Assembly: GCA_003524305.1 (NCBI GenBank)
Contig: DQHW01000033.1
Coordinates: 128,454-188,040, forward strand
Source of the DNA: Anaerolineaceae bacterium
GTDB taxonomy: Bacteria; Chloroflexota; Anaerolineae; Anaerolineales; Anaerolineaceae
Direction: 5' to 3'
Length of the DNA: 59,587 nucleotides
The notes beneath the pieces were generated by a model. The model saw nothing but the letters and a program-made list of their open reading frames with translations, was not told where the DNA came from and made no database searches. The position numbers and the translations under genes are program-made. Shown here in pieces: positions 25,217 through 34,425 of this stretch. Position 1 is the stretch's first letter. Each line of letters opens with the position of its first letter.

Positions 25217-25762
25217 ATGATCAAAAACCTTCTTCGATTTCTTTTTTTGGCTATTTTTATAACCAGCGCAGCAGCTTGTAATAAAGACAAGGGTTCTGCA
25301 ACTGCAAGTGATGTTTATACCGTTAATGATGTTCAAAAAATCAGCCTGGTTCAGAAAGATGCTGGTTTTACCATTAAACTTCCACACACGCTGCCGAAAG
25401 ACTACAAATTTCAAAGTGTGATATACAACCCTGATCAGCAGGGTATCACTGTTCAATATGTTTGGAATGATGATGATTTTTCAGGCGAAATGCTGTTTTT
25501 GACACAGCAGCTCATCAATCCGCAGATCAGCTATGCTAATAACGCCAATGTTGAAGACGTCTTGCTGGGCAATCTTTGGGCCAAGTTTGTACAGGGCAGT
25601 GAAGAGAATGGGGTTTGGCAGAATGAAGCGCCTGTTTATTGGCTGCGATGGGAAGCGCACGGCTATTACTTCACCCTCATATTCAACGGCAACGAATCCA
25701 GCAGCAAAGGCTGGATCAGCAAGGAGCAATTGGTAAAACTGGCAGAACAACTTTTATGGTAA
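25217..25762 (+). CDS. Putative lipoprotein
   Basis: 181 residues from the ATG at 25217 (GAGGGA upstream). A hydrophobic signal peptide runs MIKNLLRFLFLAIFITSAAA and is followed by Cys, a plausible though not ideal lipobox. The mature part is a single small domain with repeated aromatic strands (YKFQSVIYNPDQQGITVQYVW, YWLRWEAHGYYFTLIF) and a C-terminal helix ending QLVKLAEQLLW, similar to small extracytoplasmic DUF4367-like proteins. It is not assigned with confidence. The stop overlaps the beginning of the next reading region. Confidence 0.7.
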   Translation: MIKNLLRFLFLAIFITSAAACNKDKGSATASDVYTVNDVQKISLVQKDAGFTIKLPHTLPKDYKFQSVIYNPDQQGITVQYVWNDDDFSGEMLFLTQQLINPQISYANNANVEDVLLGNLWAKFVQGSEENGVWQNEAPVYWLRWEAHGYYFTLIFNGNESSSKGWISKEQLVKLAEQLLW

Positions 25763-25797
25763 CCGGAAAGTCGAATGGTTCAAAAATGGGAGGAAAC

Positions 25798-26325
25798 TTG
25801 ATTGAAACTGAACGATTATTAATCCGCAAATTCAAACCGTCAGATGCGGAAGATCTTTTTGAGTATCTCAGCTTACCCGAGATCTACCGATTTGAACCTG
25901 GCGAACCGGTCACGATGCAAGAAGCATCTGACCTTGCAACAGAAAGGTCAGATGCAGACAACTTTTTGGCAGTGGTTTTAAAATCAAGCGCAAAACTGAT
26001 CGGTCATCTATATTTTGAGCAACGGCAGCCTCCCGAGTTCCGCACCTGGGAGATTGGCTACATCTTCAACCCGGCATTTCAGCGCCTGGGTTATGCATCA
26101 GAAGCCTCGGCAGCATTGGTGGATTATGCGTTTAACAACCTGCATCCGCACCGCATCATGGCAAGGTGCGATCAAACAAATCCCGCGTCATGGAAGCTGC
26201 TGGAAAAGATCGGTTTTACGCGTGAAGGTGCATTCAAGCAATTCGCCTACTTCCGCACGGACGAGGCAGGCAATCCCTTCTGGATCGACGCGTTTGAGTA
26301 TTCAAAATTGGAACAAGGTATTTAG
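25798..26325 (+). CDS. RimJ/RimL-type GNAT acetyltransferase
   Basis: 175 residues from the TTG at 25798, chosen because GGGAGGA precedes it and the protein then begins M-IETERLLIRKF, the usual start of this family. In-frame ATGs at 25756 and 25786 are alternatives. The acetyl-CoA loop is RTWEIGYIFNPAFQRLGYAS, followed by EASAALVDYAFNNL and the C-terminal NPASWKLLEKIGFTREG. RimJ/RimL-like enzymes acetylate ribosomal-protein N-termini or small molecules; the acceptor is unknown here. It is followed 3 bp later by a P-loop kinase-like gene. Confidence 0.88.
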   Translation: MIETERLLIRKFKPSDAEDLFEYLSLPEIYRFEPGEPVTMQEASDLATERSDADNFLAVVLKSSAKLIGHLYFEQRQPPEFRTWEIGYIFNPAFQRLGYASEASAALVDYAFNNLHPHRIMARCDQTNPASWKLLEKIGFTREGAFKQFAYFRTDEAGNPFWIDAFEYSKLEQGI

Positions 26326-26328
26326 ATC

Positions 26329-26841
26329 ATGATCATCATCATTAACGGTTCGGTTGGTGTGGGCAAGACCAGCGTGGCTGACCACCTGCATTACAAGTTC
26401 GAAAAGTCCGTGCACCTGGATGGCGATGCCATCGGAGATGTGCATCCCTTTATCATCTATGACGACGCGCGCATCAGTTATCTCTACCGCACGCTGGCGC
26501 ATTTGATTGATTTTCATCAACACAATGGCTACCGCTGTTTCGTGATCAATTACGTGTTTGAAAGCCCTGAATCGCTGCAGGAATTGCTTGACTTGTTAAA
26601 ACCTCTTGATGCGGATATCCACACCTATTGGCTGACTTGCAGCGAAGAGGAACAGGCCAGGCGCATCCGCGGAAGAGGAAGGGACGAAATCAAGTGGGAA
26701 CTTGAGCGCTTCATTGAGCTGCATAAGATCCAGACTGCAGCAGCGCAGCGGGGATTTATCGGCAAGCCGATTGATACCAGCGATATGAGCGTGTCAGAAG
26801 TGGCTGACGAAATCTGGGAAGATGTGTACATAAAAGAATAG
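26329..26841 (+). CDS. P-loop nucleotide-kinase-like protein
   Basis: 170 residues. Walker A is GSVGVGKTS at residues 7-15, immediately after a hydrophobic strand. Downstream, HLDGDAIGDVHPF and the helical lid-like ARRIRGRGRDE resemble small kinases of the shikimate/gluconate/adenylate-kinase type. No specific substrate motif is recognised. It is packed between the RimL-like gene (3 bp gap) and the DinB-like gene (9 bp gap), suggesting one transcript. A Walker B is not obvious, so a kinase activity is only probable. Confidence 0.82.
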   Translation: MIIIINGSVGVGKTSVADHLHYKFEKSVHLDGDAIGDVHPFIIYDDARISYLYRTLAHLIDFHQHNGYRCFVINYVFESPESLQELLDLLKPLDADIHTYWLTCSEEEQARRIRGRGRDEIKWELERFIELHKIQTAAAQRGFIGKPIDTSDMSVSEVADEIWEDVYIKE

Positions 26842-26850
26842 CGAGGAAAA

Positions 26851-27291
26851 ATGGTAACTAAAAAAATGTTTCAAGCAAATAGAGATTCCACCATCAGGAT
26901 GAAAGCGTTGTTGCAGGACCTTTCAGATCAGCAACTACTTTCAGTAATGCCCAACGGTTGGTCGGTTTCGGTGACGCTGGCTCACCTGGCTTTTTGGGAT
27001 AACCGTGTGATTCATTTAATCGAGTCTTCTAAAAAGGAGGGAAAGGTCAACCCCTCTAATTTTGAAGACTCAATCAACGATATTATGGAACCATTTTTGC
27101 GGGCCATTCCTGCAGCAGAAGCTGCTGCCATGGCGGTTCGTAATGCAGAAACCCTTGATCTGATGCTTGAGGAGTGTTCTGACGAATTGTTGAATCAATT
27201 AGATGTAGTAAATCACCGCTGGGTGGATCGATCTCTTCATCGCAACAGCCACCTGGATGAGATTGAAGCACTGTTAAAAACTGCCGACTGA
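26851..27291 (+). CDS. DinB-superfamily protein
   Basis: 146 residues, mostly helical. NGWSVSVTLAHLAFWDNRVI matches the first metal-binding helix region of DinB/MDMPI four-helix proteins, and RNSHLDEIEALL near the end supplies the last metal-His helix (HLDE). Relatives are often thiol-dependent transferases or damage-inducible proteins of unknown role. GAGGAAA precedes the ATG. It is the last gene of the 25217-27291 run. A 130-bp gap follows. Confidence 0.85.
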   Translation: MVTKKMFQANRDSTIRMKALLQDLSDQQLLSVMPNGWSVSVTLAHLAFWDNRVIHLIESSKKEGKVNPSNFEDSINDIMEPFLRAIPAAEAAAMAVRNAETLDLMLEECSDELLNQLDVVNHRWVDRSLHRNSHLDEIEALLKTAD

Positions 27292-27423
27292 TACATCAGT
27301 AAATATCGCTTGATTTTGAATAACAAACCTCAAATTGCGGTTTCATCTTCGACGATTAAATAGAAATTTGAGAGGTTATGTATTACACTTAAGCCACTAA
27401 AACACTGAACCCCGGAGAGATAA

Positions 27424-28659
27424 ATGAGATCCGATATTGACCAATTGATGCAAGAACAGGGCATGGACGTGCTGCTTGTGACAGGTTCGGCCCAACACAA
27501 CGCCATGATGACCTATTTCACCGGGGCGGTGCATGTTTCAGATGCTGATCTGATCAAGAAACGCGGCTGCGATGCCGTTCTTTTCTGCAACGCCATGGAA
27601 AGAGAAGAAGGGGCAATCAGTGGACTTAAAGTAATTCCATATTCCAAATATCCCATGTCAGAATTAACGGCAGAAGCGCACGGCGATTTTATCGAGGCCT
27701 ATGCCATCCGCTATGAAAAGATGTTTAAGGAACTGGGCATCGAATCAGGCAGTGTCGCGGTCTACGGTCAAAAAGATGTTGGCTTGATGCATGCGGTCTT
27801 TTTGCGGCTTGAAAAACGCATGCCCCGGTTGAGCTTTACCGGCTTTATGCGTGACGAAATCATGCTGCAAGCCATGATGACCAAGGAAGATGATGAACTG
27901 GATCACATCCGCCGCATGGGCAAGATCACCACGGATGTGGTGGGCAGGACGGCTGATTTTCTGACCGGTCACAAAGCCGAAAAAGGGCTGTTGGTGCACT
28001 CGGATGGAAGTCCGTTGTTGATCGGCGAAGTAAAGCAGAAGATCAACCTGTGGCTGGCTGAAGCCGGCGCCGAAAACCCGGAAGGCACCATCTTTGCCAT
28101 TGGTCGGGATGCCGGTGTGCCGCATAACATGGGTAAGGCAAGCGACGCCCTGCGCCTGGGACAAACCATCGTTTTTGATATTTATCCGTGCGAAGCTGGT
28201 GGCGGCTATTTTTATGATTTCACCCGCACATGGTGTTTAGGTTATGCTTCTGACGAAATCTTGAAGTTGTATGAAGACGTGAAATCCACGTATGATATTT
28301 TGATCTCCGAGCTCAAGGTTGGGCAGAACTTCTGCGACTCGCAAAAACGCACCTGTGAATTATTTGAAGCCAAAGGCCACGTCACCATCAAAACCAATGA
28401 AGCCACCCAGTCGGGCTACGTCCACTCGGTGGGACACGGCATTGGTTTGCAGGTGCATGAAAAGCCATGGTCGACCATGATCCACCCATCTCCAACGGAT
28501 GTGCTGGCACCTGGTTCTACTTTTACCATGGAACCCGGCCTGTACTATCCCGAAAAGGGTATGGGCGTGCGTATCGAGGATTCATACACTGCACGGGCGG
28601 ATGGCAAGATTGAACTTTTGGCGGAATATCCGTACGATTTGATTTTGCCGATAAAGTAA
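27424..28659 (+). CDS. M24-family metallopeptidase (Xaa-Pro peptidase type)
   Basis: 411 residues. The C-terminal pita-bread domain has all five dimetal ligands: D252 (VFDIYP), D265 (FYDFTR), H338 (GHGIG), E370 (TMEPGLY) and E385 (RIEDSY). The N-terminal ~170 residues match the creatinase-N type domain of prolidases and Xaa-Pro aminopeptidases. It should cleave Xaa-Pro dipeptides or N-terminal residues ahead of proline in the cytoplasm; no signal peptide is present. GGAGAG lies upstream of the ATG. The tsaD gene starts 28 bp downstream. Confidence 0.93.
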   Translation: MRSDIDQLMQEQGMDVLLVTGSAQHNAMMTYFTGAVHVSDADLIKKRGCDAVLFCNAMEREEGAISGLKVIPYSKYPMSELTAEAHGDFIEAYAIRYEKMFKELGIESGSVAVYGQKDVGLMHAVFLRLEKRMPRLSFTGFMRDEIMLQAMMTKEDDELDHIRRMGKITTDVVGRTADFLTGHKAEKGLLVHSDGSPLLIGEVKQKINLWLAEAGAENPEGTIFAIGRDAGVPHNMGKASDALRLGQTIVFDIYPCEAGGGYFYDFTRTWCLGYASDEILKLYEDVKSTYDILISELKVGQNFCDSQKRTCELFEAKGHVTIKTNEATQSGYVHSVGHGIGLQVHEKPWSTMIHPSPTDVLAPGSTFTMEPGLYYPEKGMGVRIEDSYTARADGKIELLAEYPYDLILPIK

Positions 28660-28687
28660 CTGCATTTTTCGAGATTGAGGGTTGACC

Positions 28688-29710
28688 GTGCAAATTGTCC
28701 GAGTGTTGGGAATAGAATCATCCTGTGATGAAACTGCTGCATCCGTGGTTGAAAACGGACGCTGTATGCGCTCGAATGTGATCGCCACGCAGATTGATCT
28801 GCATAAGCAATACGGTGGGGTCTTCCCAGAGGTGGCGTCTCGGCAGCATATCCTATCCATATATCCTGTTGTTGAAGAAGCGCTGCAGCGCGCGCATATG
28901 AGCCTCGATAACATAGACGTGATCGCCGTCACCCGCGGCCCTGGCCTGGCTGGATCGCTGGTCGTCGGCATGAACACTGCCAAAGGGATGGCGTTTGGCA
29001 AGGGGTTACCACTGGTGGGGGTGAATCATCTTGAGGGTCACATCTATTCCTCGTGGATCTACCCAGCCGAAACACCGCAGCCGCCTCCCGAACCGGAATT
29101 TCCGCTGTTGGCGCTGCTGGTCTCGGGCGGACACACCGAACTCAACTTAATTACGGATCATCTACATTATCAACGCCTGGGCGTCACCCTGGATGATGCT
29201 GCCGGCGAAGCTTTTGACAAGGTCGCGCGTCTGGTCGGGCTGCCTTATCCCGGAGGGCCTTCCGTGCAAAAAGCGGCCGCCGAGGGTAACCCCACGGCTT
29301 TTGAGTTTCCGCGGTCACGTTTGGATGGCACCTGGAACTTCTCGTTCAGTGGATTGAAGACCGCGGTACTGCGTGTGGTGCGCAAATTGCAAGAAGAAAA
29401 CAAGGTGCTGCCGGTGAATGACCTGGCGGCCAGCTTTCAAGCTTGCGCCGTGGATGTGCTTTTCACCAAGACCATGAAGGCTGCGCGTGAATACAACGTC
29501 AAAGCCATCGTGGTGGCGGGCGGCGTTTCAGCCAACCGCGCCTTGCGTGAGGCTTTCACCGGGCAAACAGAATTCCCGGTTCATATTCCGCCGCTCTCGT
29601 TGTGCACAGACAACGCGGCCATGATCGCTGCCGCTGGGTATTATCACTTCATCAACGGGCAGGTTGATCCGCTTGACCTGGATGTGCTGCCCACCTGGCC
29701 ATTAAGTTGA
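28688..29710 (+). CDS. tsaD: tRNA N6-adenosine threonylcarbamoyltransferase
   Basis: 340 residues from the GTG at 28688, which has GAGGG at the right distance. A TTG at 28682 is too close to that site. Motifs: LGIESSCDET at the N-terminus, metal-binding H114-x3-H118 (NHLEGHIYS), SGGHTELNLI, and DDAAGEAFDKVARLVGLPYPGGP. This is the universal TsaD, which with TsaB, TsaC and TsaE builds t6A37 in ANN-decoding tRNAs. TsaB/C/E are not in the window. It is probably cotranscribed with the M24 peptidase before it and the OsmC-like gene 17 bp after. Confidence 0.97.
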   Translation: MQIVRVLGIESSCDETAASVVENGRCMRSNVIATQIDLHKQYGGVFPEVASRQHILSIYPVVEEALQRAHMSLDNIDVIAVTRGPGLAGSLVVGMNTAKGMAFGKGLPLVGVNHLEGHIYSSWIYPAETPQPPPEPEFPLLALLVSGGHTELNLITDHLHYQRLGVTLDDAAGEAFDKVARLVGLPYPGGPSVQKAAAEGNPTAFEFPRSRLDGTWNFSFSGLKTAVLRVVRKLQEENKVLPVNDLAASFQACAVDVLFTKTMKAAREYNVKAIVVAGGVSANRALREAFTGQTEFPVHIPPLSLCTDNAAMIAAAGYYHFINGQVDPLDLDVLPTWPLS

Positions 29711-29727
29711 ACTTATAGGAGTCTACG

Positions 29728-30144
29728 ATGGACGCAAAAGTCACATGGAAGAATGGATTGAACTTTACAGGTAAGTCAATATCTGGATATGATGTTCCCC
29801 TGGATGCCAGTGTGGATCACGGTGGAACTGGATTAGGCAGCAGCCCGATGGAATTAATCCTGATTGGCCTGGGAGGCTGCACCGCCATGGATGTGATCTC
29901 GATCTTGCAGAAAAAACGGCAGGATGTCACTTCGTTTGAAGTTGTTCTGCATGGTGACCGTGCCACGGAACATCCCAAGGTGTATACCGAAATTACCATG
30001 GAATACATCGTCACCGGTCACGGGGTTGAGCTTGAAGCTCTGGAGCGGGCGGTTGAATTAAGTGAAGGGAAGTATTGCTCTGTGAACGGCATGCTTAAAC
30101 ATAGTGTCAAGATTAATACCAAGTGTACTGTGCGTGAGGGGTAA
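29728..30144 (+). CDS. OsmC/Ohr-family peroxiredoxin-like protein
   Basis: 138 residues. The first catalytic Cys lies in LGGCTAMDVISIL (about residue 51) and the second in GKYCSVNGMLKHSVKI (about residue 115), both in the positions usual for OsmC-like organic hydroperoxide reductases. TSFEVVLHGDRATEHPKV is the connecting beta region. It should detoxify organic peroxides with dithiol electron donors. AGGAG precedes the ATG. It is the last gene of the tsaD unit and is followed by a palindromic repeat. Confidence 0.92.
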   Translation: MDAKVTWKNGLNFTGKSISGYDVPLDASVDHGGTGLGSSPMELILIGLGGCTAMDVISILQKKRQDVTSFEVVLHGDRATEHPKVYTEITMEYIVTGHGVELEALERAVELSEGKYCSVNGMLKHSVKINTKCTVREG

Positions 30145-30150
30145 AAGCTT

Positions 30151-30233
30151 TAAACCACGAAACTACACTAAAAGATAAGATTTGTAAGGGCGATTCATCC
30201 TGAAAGTGGACGCTTCGTGTGAATCGCCCTTAC
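30151..30233. repeat. ACCACGAA repeat plus GTAAGGGCGATTCA palindrome
   Basis: GTAAGGGCGATTCA (30184-30197) and its exact reverse complement (30220-30233) form a 14-bp stem, preceded by an ACCACGAA/ACACTAAA copy at 30151-30175. The stem may also act as a terminator between the convergent OsmC and SGNH genes. A shorter relative lies at 36646-36669. Confidence 0.75.
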
Positions 30234-30249
30234 GTTATATAAATGAAAA

Positions 30250-31239
30250 TTATTGTTCGCTAACGGCTGCCAAAATGGAATGCATGGTTTGCAGGGCGGT
30301 CAGGTTACGCCAGGTAAAGCCCATCTGCATCAATTCCGGATCGTCAAACATGGCCTGTGATTGACCTTCGATGCGAGACAAATGAAAACCGTCACCGCCG
30401 TCTGTCATTAATCCTGCATTAGGCAGGTTGGCGGCAGCCGCACCAAAATTCCATAAAGGAAGATCGTAGTCATCGGCAATTTTGATCACCATATCGTTGA
30501 TTTGGCGTTCCTGGGTGAGCATTTCGGAGCGTGTAGCCAAAATTGGAACGATATCCAAAGACAAGACGTAATCGATGATTTGACGCATGTATTTGTCATA
30601 CATATCCAGGCTGCCATCCCATGATTCTTCCATGCTAATGATGGCAAAAGACGGATTGTTATCTCGGAGTTCGCAGACCAGGGGTGTTTCGCCTTTTTTG
30701 CAAACCCCTTCTTTTTTGGCATAAGTCTCAACTGCGGGTGTCCACATCGTGTTCTGTACGGCAATGATATTTAAGCCGCCTTTAACTGCCAGACTTTTGC
30801 GTCCCCATGAACCGGCGAAATAGTCAATTGTGGGCTGAAGGTAGGCATATTCATCGCCAAGGCTGTATGTGCCGCCGTCAAACATGGCCAAAAAATAGGT
30901 GGGGATGTTTTGACAGTCGCCGATCTTTGAAAAACGGTTGGGTTCGCGTCCGGCAGCCAATCCACGCTGATAGACTTCAAGCATGGCAGGCGTAAGTTCG
31001 GGGATGACCGGCATCTCCAACCAGGAGGCAGGGGAATCTGTGGCTGCAACTGAAGTTTCAATGCTGGCGGCTGTTTCTGTAATCACATCTACGGTTTCGG
31101 TCTGAAGTGCATCGGTGGCTTTAACAACTGTGGTCTCAGTTGGAAATGGAGTTTTCTGTGTGTCGGTAGGTCCTGTGTTGGTGCATGAAGTTACGAAAAC
31201 CAATAAACAAACCAGGCTGATGATTCTATTCAAGTGCAT
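30250..31239 (-). CDS. SGNH-hydrolase-like lipoprotein with GDC in place of GDS
   Basis: 329 residues. The lipobox VTSC puts the lipidated Cys at C19; a Thr/Ser-rich linker follows to ~70. The domain starts with FSKIGDC (G107-D108-C109), the block I position where SGNH hydrolases carry GDS, and ends with D283-x2-H286 (GDGFHLS), the expected Asp-His pair. Cys would replace the nucleophilic Ser. I recall similar GDC proteins in other Chloroflexota, so it may be a genuine subgroup. It is the last of five minus-strand genes (HIT, three LysM/M23, this one), 23 bp after the previous stop. Probable cell-surface esterase or carbohydrate-binding protein. Activity is unproven. Confidence 0.72.
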   Translation of the reverse strand: MHLNRIISLVCLLVFVTSCTNTGPTDTQKTPFPTETTVVKATDALQTETVDVITETAASIETSVAATDSPASWLEMPVIPELTPAMLEVYQRGLAAGREPNRFSKIGDCQNIPTYFLAMFDGGTYSLGDEYAYLQPTIDYFAGSWGRKSLAVKGGLNIIAVQNTMWTPAVETYAKKEGVCKKGETPLVCELRDNNPSFAIISMEESWDGSLDMYDKYMRQIIDYVLSLDIVPILATRSEMLTQERQINDMVIKIADDYDLPLWNFGAAAANLPNAGLMTDGGDGFHLSRIEGQSQAMFDDPELMQMGFTWRNLTALQTMHSILAAVSEQ

Positions 31240-31262
31240 TCCGAACTCCTTAAAGATAAAAA

Positions 31263-32762
31263 TTACTTGATGCCTGCTGTGATGGCTGAATGACCCGAAG
31301 CCGAATCACTGGCGGTAATGACGTTTCCTTTGCGGGTAAGCGTTCCAAGGTATGGTCTGACTCCGATTTCAGCGATCCAGCCTTCGAGATTGAAGGGCAC
31401 GGCGCCGTCAGCCTCCATCCACTCACCATTATACTTGCGGGTGATATGCACGTGCGTGCCTGTGGACTCTCCGCCTTCACATGAAGGATGACCGATTGTA
31501 TCACCGGTTTTGACCATTTGACCTTGATAGACCATGTCTTCAAGACCTAAATGCAGGTAATAGATCACCCAGCCGGTTCGCTCGTTGCCGTCCATATCGA
31601 GATCTAAAACAGCAATGGCAGGTTCGGTGCGGACGATCTGGCCATCTGCCAAGGCGACCGCAAATTCATCGGTGGGCGAACATCCGCCGCCAGCGGTTGC
31701 AGGGGCAAAATCCAGAGCACCGTAGGGTTCACCTGATCCCCACCACGATTCGTGCGGTCCACCGGTAAAAGCCCAGGTTTTACCAGCGGCAAATGGAAAC
31801 ACCAATTCGGCTTGTTGTAAATTTCCGGGGATATGGGGTTGAACATTGAGCCAGGGATCTCCGAATAGAGACTTATACGTCATGTAAAATCCATTTTCAT
31901 GGATGGCATGGTTATATTCCAGGATGCCCAACTTTTGTGAGAAGTAATGTTGAAAAGCAATGGAGGCTGCATTCTGCCACGGATCGGGAATTTCAAGGGT
32001 TCCGTCGGTACGGTTAATCTCATCCAGGCTGCCGTTGCGCCAGCGATAATAGCCGTTGTTGAGCAGACTGGCAGCCCAGACCAACTGCAGATAAAAACCT
32101 CTATGAAATTGATCTTCATAACCCAATGGATAAACTCTTAGATTATCTGCCAGAACGGGTTGAGAAAGGGCACCTGTTTGATATTCTGCCAAAGCCAGCA
32201 GTACCCGCGGACTGATGGAAAAATTTATTGCCACGAGATCAATCAGTTCGCCGCCTGTGCGCATGTGATCATCTGCAAACACGGTATAGTTTTTAAGCCA
32301 ACCGGGTTGCGAATTCACGAATTCAACGGTATCAAATCCCGTCTGTGCAGGGCCATTCACATATAACGCATCGGGGATTATCTGAAACTGGCTGCCCCAA
32401 AGGGCTTTGTAATAAATGGGAATCTTCAATGTATAACCAGCTTGCAGAGTGGTGATGCTTTTCGGCATCAGGGGATTTGCTTCAAGTATCTCGGGAACTG
32501 TTGTGTTGAAATGGCTGGCGATGGCATCCAGGTTATCGCCGTCCTGGGCGGAGTAATCCACAAGCGTGCCGGGGGCATACACGGGGCGAGTCGGGTAAGG
32601 GGTCAAGGATTCCGCTTCGAGGGTTGCCTGGGTAGGACTAAATATTGGGGGCACCACCATGGTGGATTGAACCTCGGTGCATGAAGTCAGCAGGCTTGCC
32701 GCCACAAGAACATTTAGTGCAAAAAGGAGTTTATTTTTCACACTGCATAATTTAAAACCCAT
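31263..32762 (-). CDS. LysM/M23-like peptidase lipoprotein (copy 3)
   Basis: 499 residues. Lipobox LLTSC, C28. A LysM domain at about 68-118 (YSAQDGDNLDAIASHFNTT) is followed by a ~200-residue helical region shared with the two upstream genes, then a LytM/M23-like domain with YYLHL and GTHVHI (HxH), and GALDFAP holding the Asp. The usual HxxxD His is not four residues ahead of the Asp; the nearest His is in GGPHESW 14 residues upstream. M23 enzymes cut peptidoglycan cross-links. Its position 19 bp after copy 2 supports one operon. Confidence 0.83.
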   Translation of the reverse strand: MGFKLCSVKNKLLFALNVLVAASLLTSCTEVQSTMVVPPIFSPTQATLEAESLTPYPTRPVYAPGTLVDYSAQDGDNLDAIASHFNTTVPEILEANPLMPKSITTLQAGYTLKIPIYYKALWGSQFQIIPDALYVNGPAQTGFDTVEFVNSQPGWLKNYTVFADDHMRTGGELIDLVAINFSISPRVLLALAEYQTGALSQPVLADNLRVYPLGYEDQFHRGFYLQLVWAASLLNNGYYRWRNGSLDEINRTDGTLEIPDPWQNAASIAFQHYFSQKLGILEYNHAIHENGFYMTYKSLFGDPWLNVQPHIPGNLQQAELVFPFAAGKTWAFTGGPHESWWGSGEPYGALDFAPATAGGGCSPTDEFAVALADGQIVRTEPAIAVLDLDMDGNERTGWVIYYLHLGLEDMVYQGQMVKTGDTIGHPSCEGGESTGTHVHITRKYNGEWMEADGAVPFNLEGWIAEIGVRPYLGTLTRKGNVITASDSASGHSAITAGIK

Positions 32763-32781
32763 TAAATAACCAACCTTTAAA

Positions 32782-34425
32782 CTATTTCGGCTTTGGAATC
32801 GAAATATGAGAGTCTACGCCGCCGTTTTCATCACGGGTAACAATGGTATCACCTTTTGTCATGGTGCCTTCGTAGATTTTATATCCATTATGAGCGATAT
32901 AGCCGCTCATATTGAAGGGCATTGGTCCATCCGCAAGTATCCACTCCCCATTATACTTTCTCGCCACGTGTGTGTGGGTTCCGCTTGAGACGCCGCCTTC
33001 ACATGAAGCGTGTCCGATAGGGTCGCCGGTTTCAACCCGCGTACCAACCGCGATGCGGTCTTTGGTGGCGATATGCATATAGAAGATGTTCCAACCCGTG
33101 TTTTCGAGACCATCGTTATCCAGGTCCTGTATGACAGCACCGTTTTCAGCGCGGACGATCACACCAGGGGCCATGGCTACCACCCATTCAGGATTGTCAA
33201 CGCAGCCAGGGTGAGATGAGGGCGGGGCAAAATCCAGGGCTGCCAGGGCGCCGTCAGGTCCCCAGGCGGAGTGCGGTCCACCGGTAAATGCCCAAACCCG
33301 GCCAGGAACAAACGGCAGTTCCAGTTTGGGTTGGGTGAGTTCTGGAGAATAAAGAGGTTCGATGGAGGCCGCCCTGACAAAGGGATTGCCGTACATTTTC
33401 TCCATCAAAATGGGGAAGCTTTCGATGCCATAAAGTGCACTTACCCAATCTGCTTTGTTATACAACTGGGCGAATAAATATTGCAGGCCGGCAGAACCAG
33501 CGTTCAATCCAGGGCTGATGTGCAGCACGGTGCCGTCACTGAAGGGCAGTGTCGAAAGGATGCCCGCGCGCCAGCCGTAATAGCCAATGGAAAGTTGGGA
33601 GACTGCCCATGAAAGCTGGCGGTAAAGTCCTTTTTGCTCAAGTTTGATGTGACCCATGGGGTAAACAGTCTCTGCCAGGTTTGCTGGTTGACCGTAGACC
33701 CAGTGACTCTTGTATTCAAGCAAAGCCAACAACAGACGCGGGTTGATCGAATTCTCAAGGCAGACACGTTTGATAATATCTGCTCCCGGTGTGGGTCCGC
33801 TTGAAAGTTCTTCTTTGTAAGTACTTAAGAATCCGCCAGCCTGGTTGACAAAGGCAGTTAAGTCAAAATCAACTGCCGTGGGTGAAAACACAACTTCGCT
33901 GTCAGGGATGACCGCTATGGAATCGAAGACATCATTAAGCACATTGGGGATGATCAGTAAAATACCCGGGTTAATCAATCCCGTTTCTGGCACGGACTGG
34001 CTGTAGGTGATTTGACCTGCAGAAACGCCAAAACGTCCGAGGATGGATGGCAGGGTATCGCCGGATTGTGTGTAATATTGAATGGGCGGTTTGGGTGTGG
34101 CAAGCGGATCCAACGTGGGCGTAGGACCGGGCGTTGCCGAGTTTAAGGGAACATCCGTAAAAGTGGGGATGGTGGTTTGCGTGGAGGTCATTGCAGGTGT
34201 GGCAGTCGGCTGAGTAGCCGTGGGGGCTGCAGTGGTCACGAGCGGCGCCAGAGGAGTGGTGACTTTGCCTTGTGCCTTGGCCGTGGCCGTCAGTTCAACG
34301 GGGCTGATATAGCCTTGTGAACAAGCCAGACTAGCCAGCACAAAGCAGGCTGTCACGAAGATCGTTTGAAGCTTCTTAGCGCTGAATCTGGTTTTCTGCA
34401 ATGCGACCATCCCAGGCAATGACAT
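32782..34425 (-). CDS. LysM/M23-like peptidase lipoprotein (copy 2)
   Basis: 547 residues from the ATG at 34425. Its first ~17 codons overlap the end of copy 1, and a second ATG at 34410 would also overlap, so translational coupling is likely. Lipobox SLAC with C35, then a Thr/Pro-rich linker of ~70 residues, LysM (YYTQSGDTLPSILGRFGVS), the shared helical region and the M23-like domain (FYMHI, GTHTHVARKYNGEW). The Asp is in AALDFAPP; the candidate His is in GGPHSAW, 13 residues before it. Probably a surface enzyme that remodels the cell wall. Confidence 0.83.
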   Translation of the reverse strand: MSLPGMVALQKTRFSAKKLQTIFVTACFVLASLACSQGYISPVELTATAKAQGKVTTPLAPLVTTAAPTATQPTATPAMTSTQTTIPTFTDVPLNSATPGPTPTLDPLATPKPPIQYYTQSGDTLPSILGRFGVSAGQITYSQSVPETGLINPGILLIIPNVLNDVFDSIAVIPDSEVVFSPTAVDFDLTAFVNQAGGFLSTYKEELSSGPTPGADIIKRVCLENSINPRLLLALLEYKSHWVYGQPANLAETVYPMGHIKLEQKGLYRQLSWAVSQLSIGYYGWRAGILSTLPFSDGTVLHISPGLNAGSAGLQYLFAQLYNKADWVSALYGIESFPILMEKMYGNPFVRAASIEPLYSPELTQPKLELPFVPGRVWAFTGGPHSAWGPDGALAALDFAPPSSHPGCVDNPEWVVAMAPGVIVRAENGAVIQDLDNDGLENTGWNIFYMHIATKDRIAVGTRVETGDPIGHASCEGGVSSGTHTHVARKYNGEWILADGPMPFNMSGYIAHNGYKIYEGTMTKGDTIVTRDENGGVDSHISIPKPK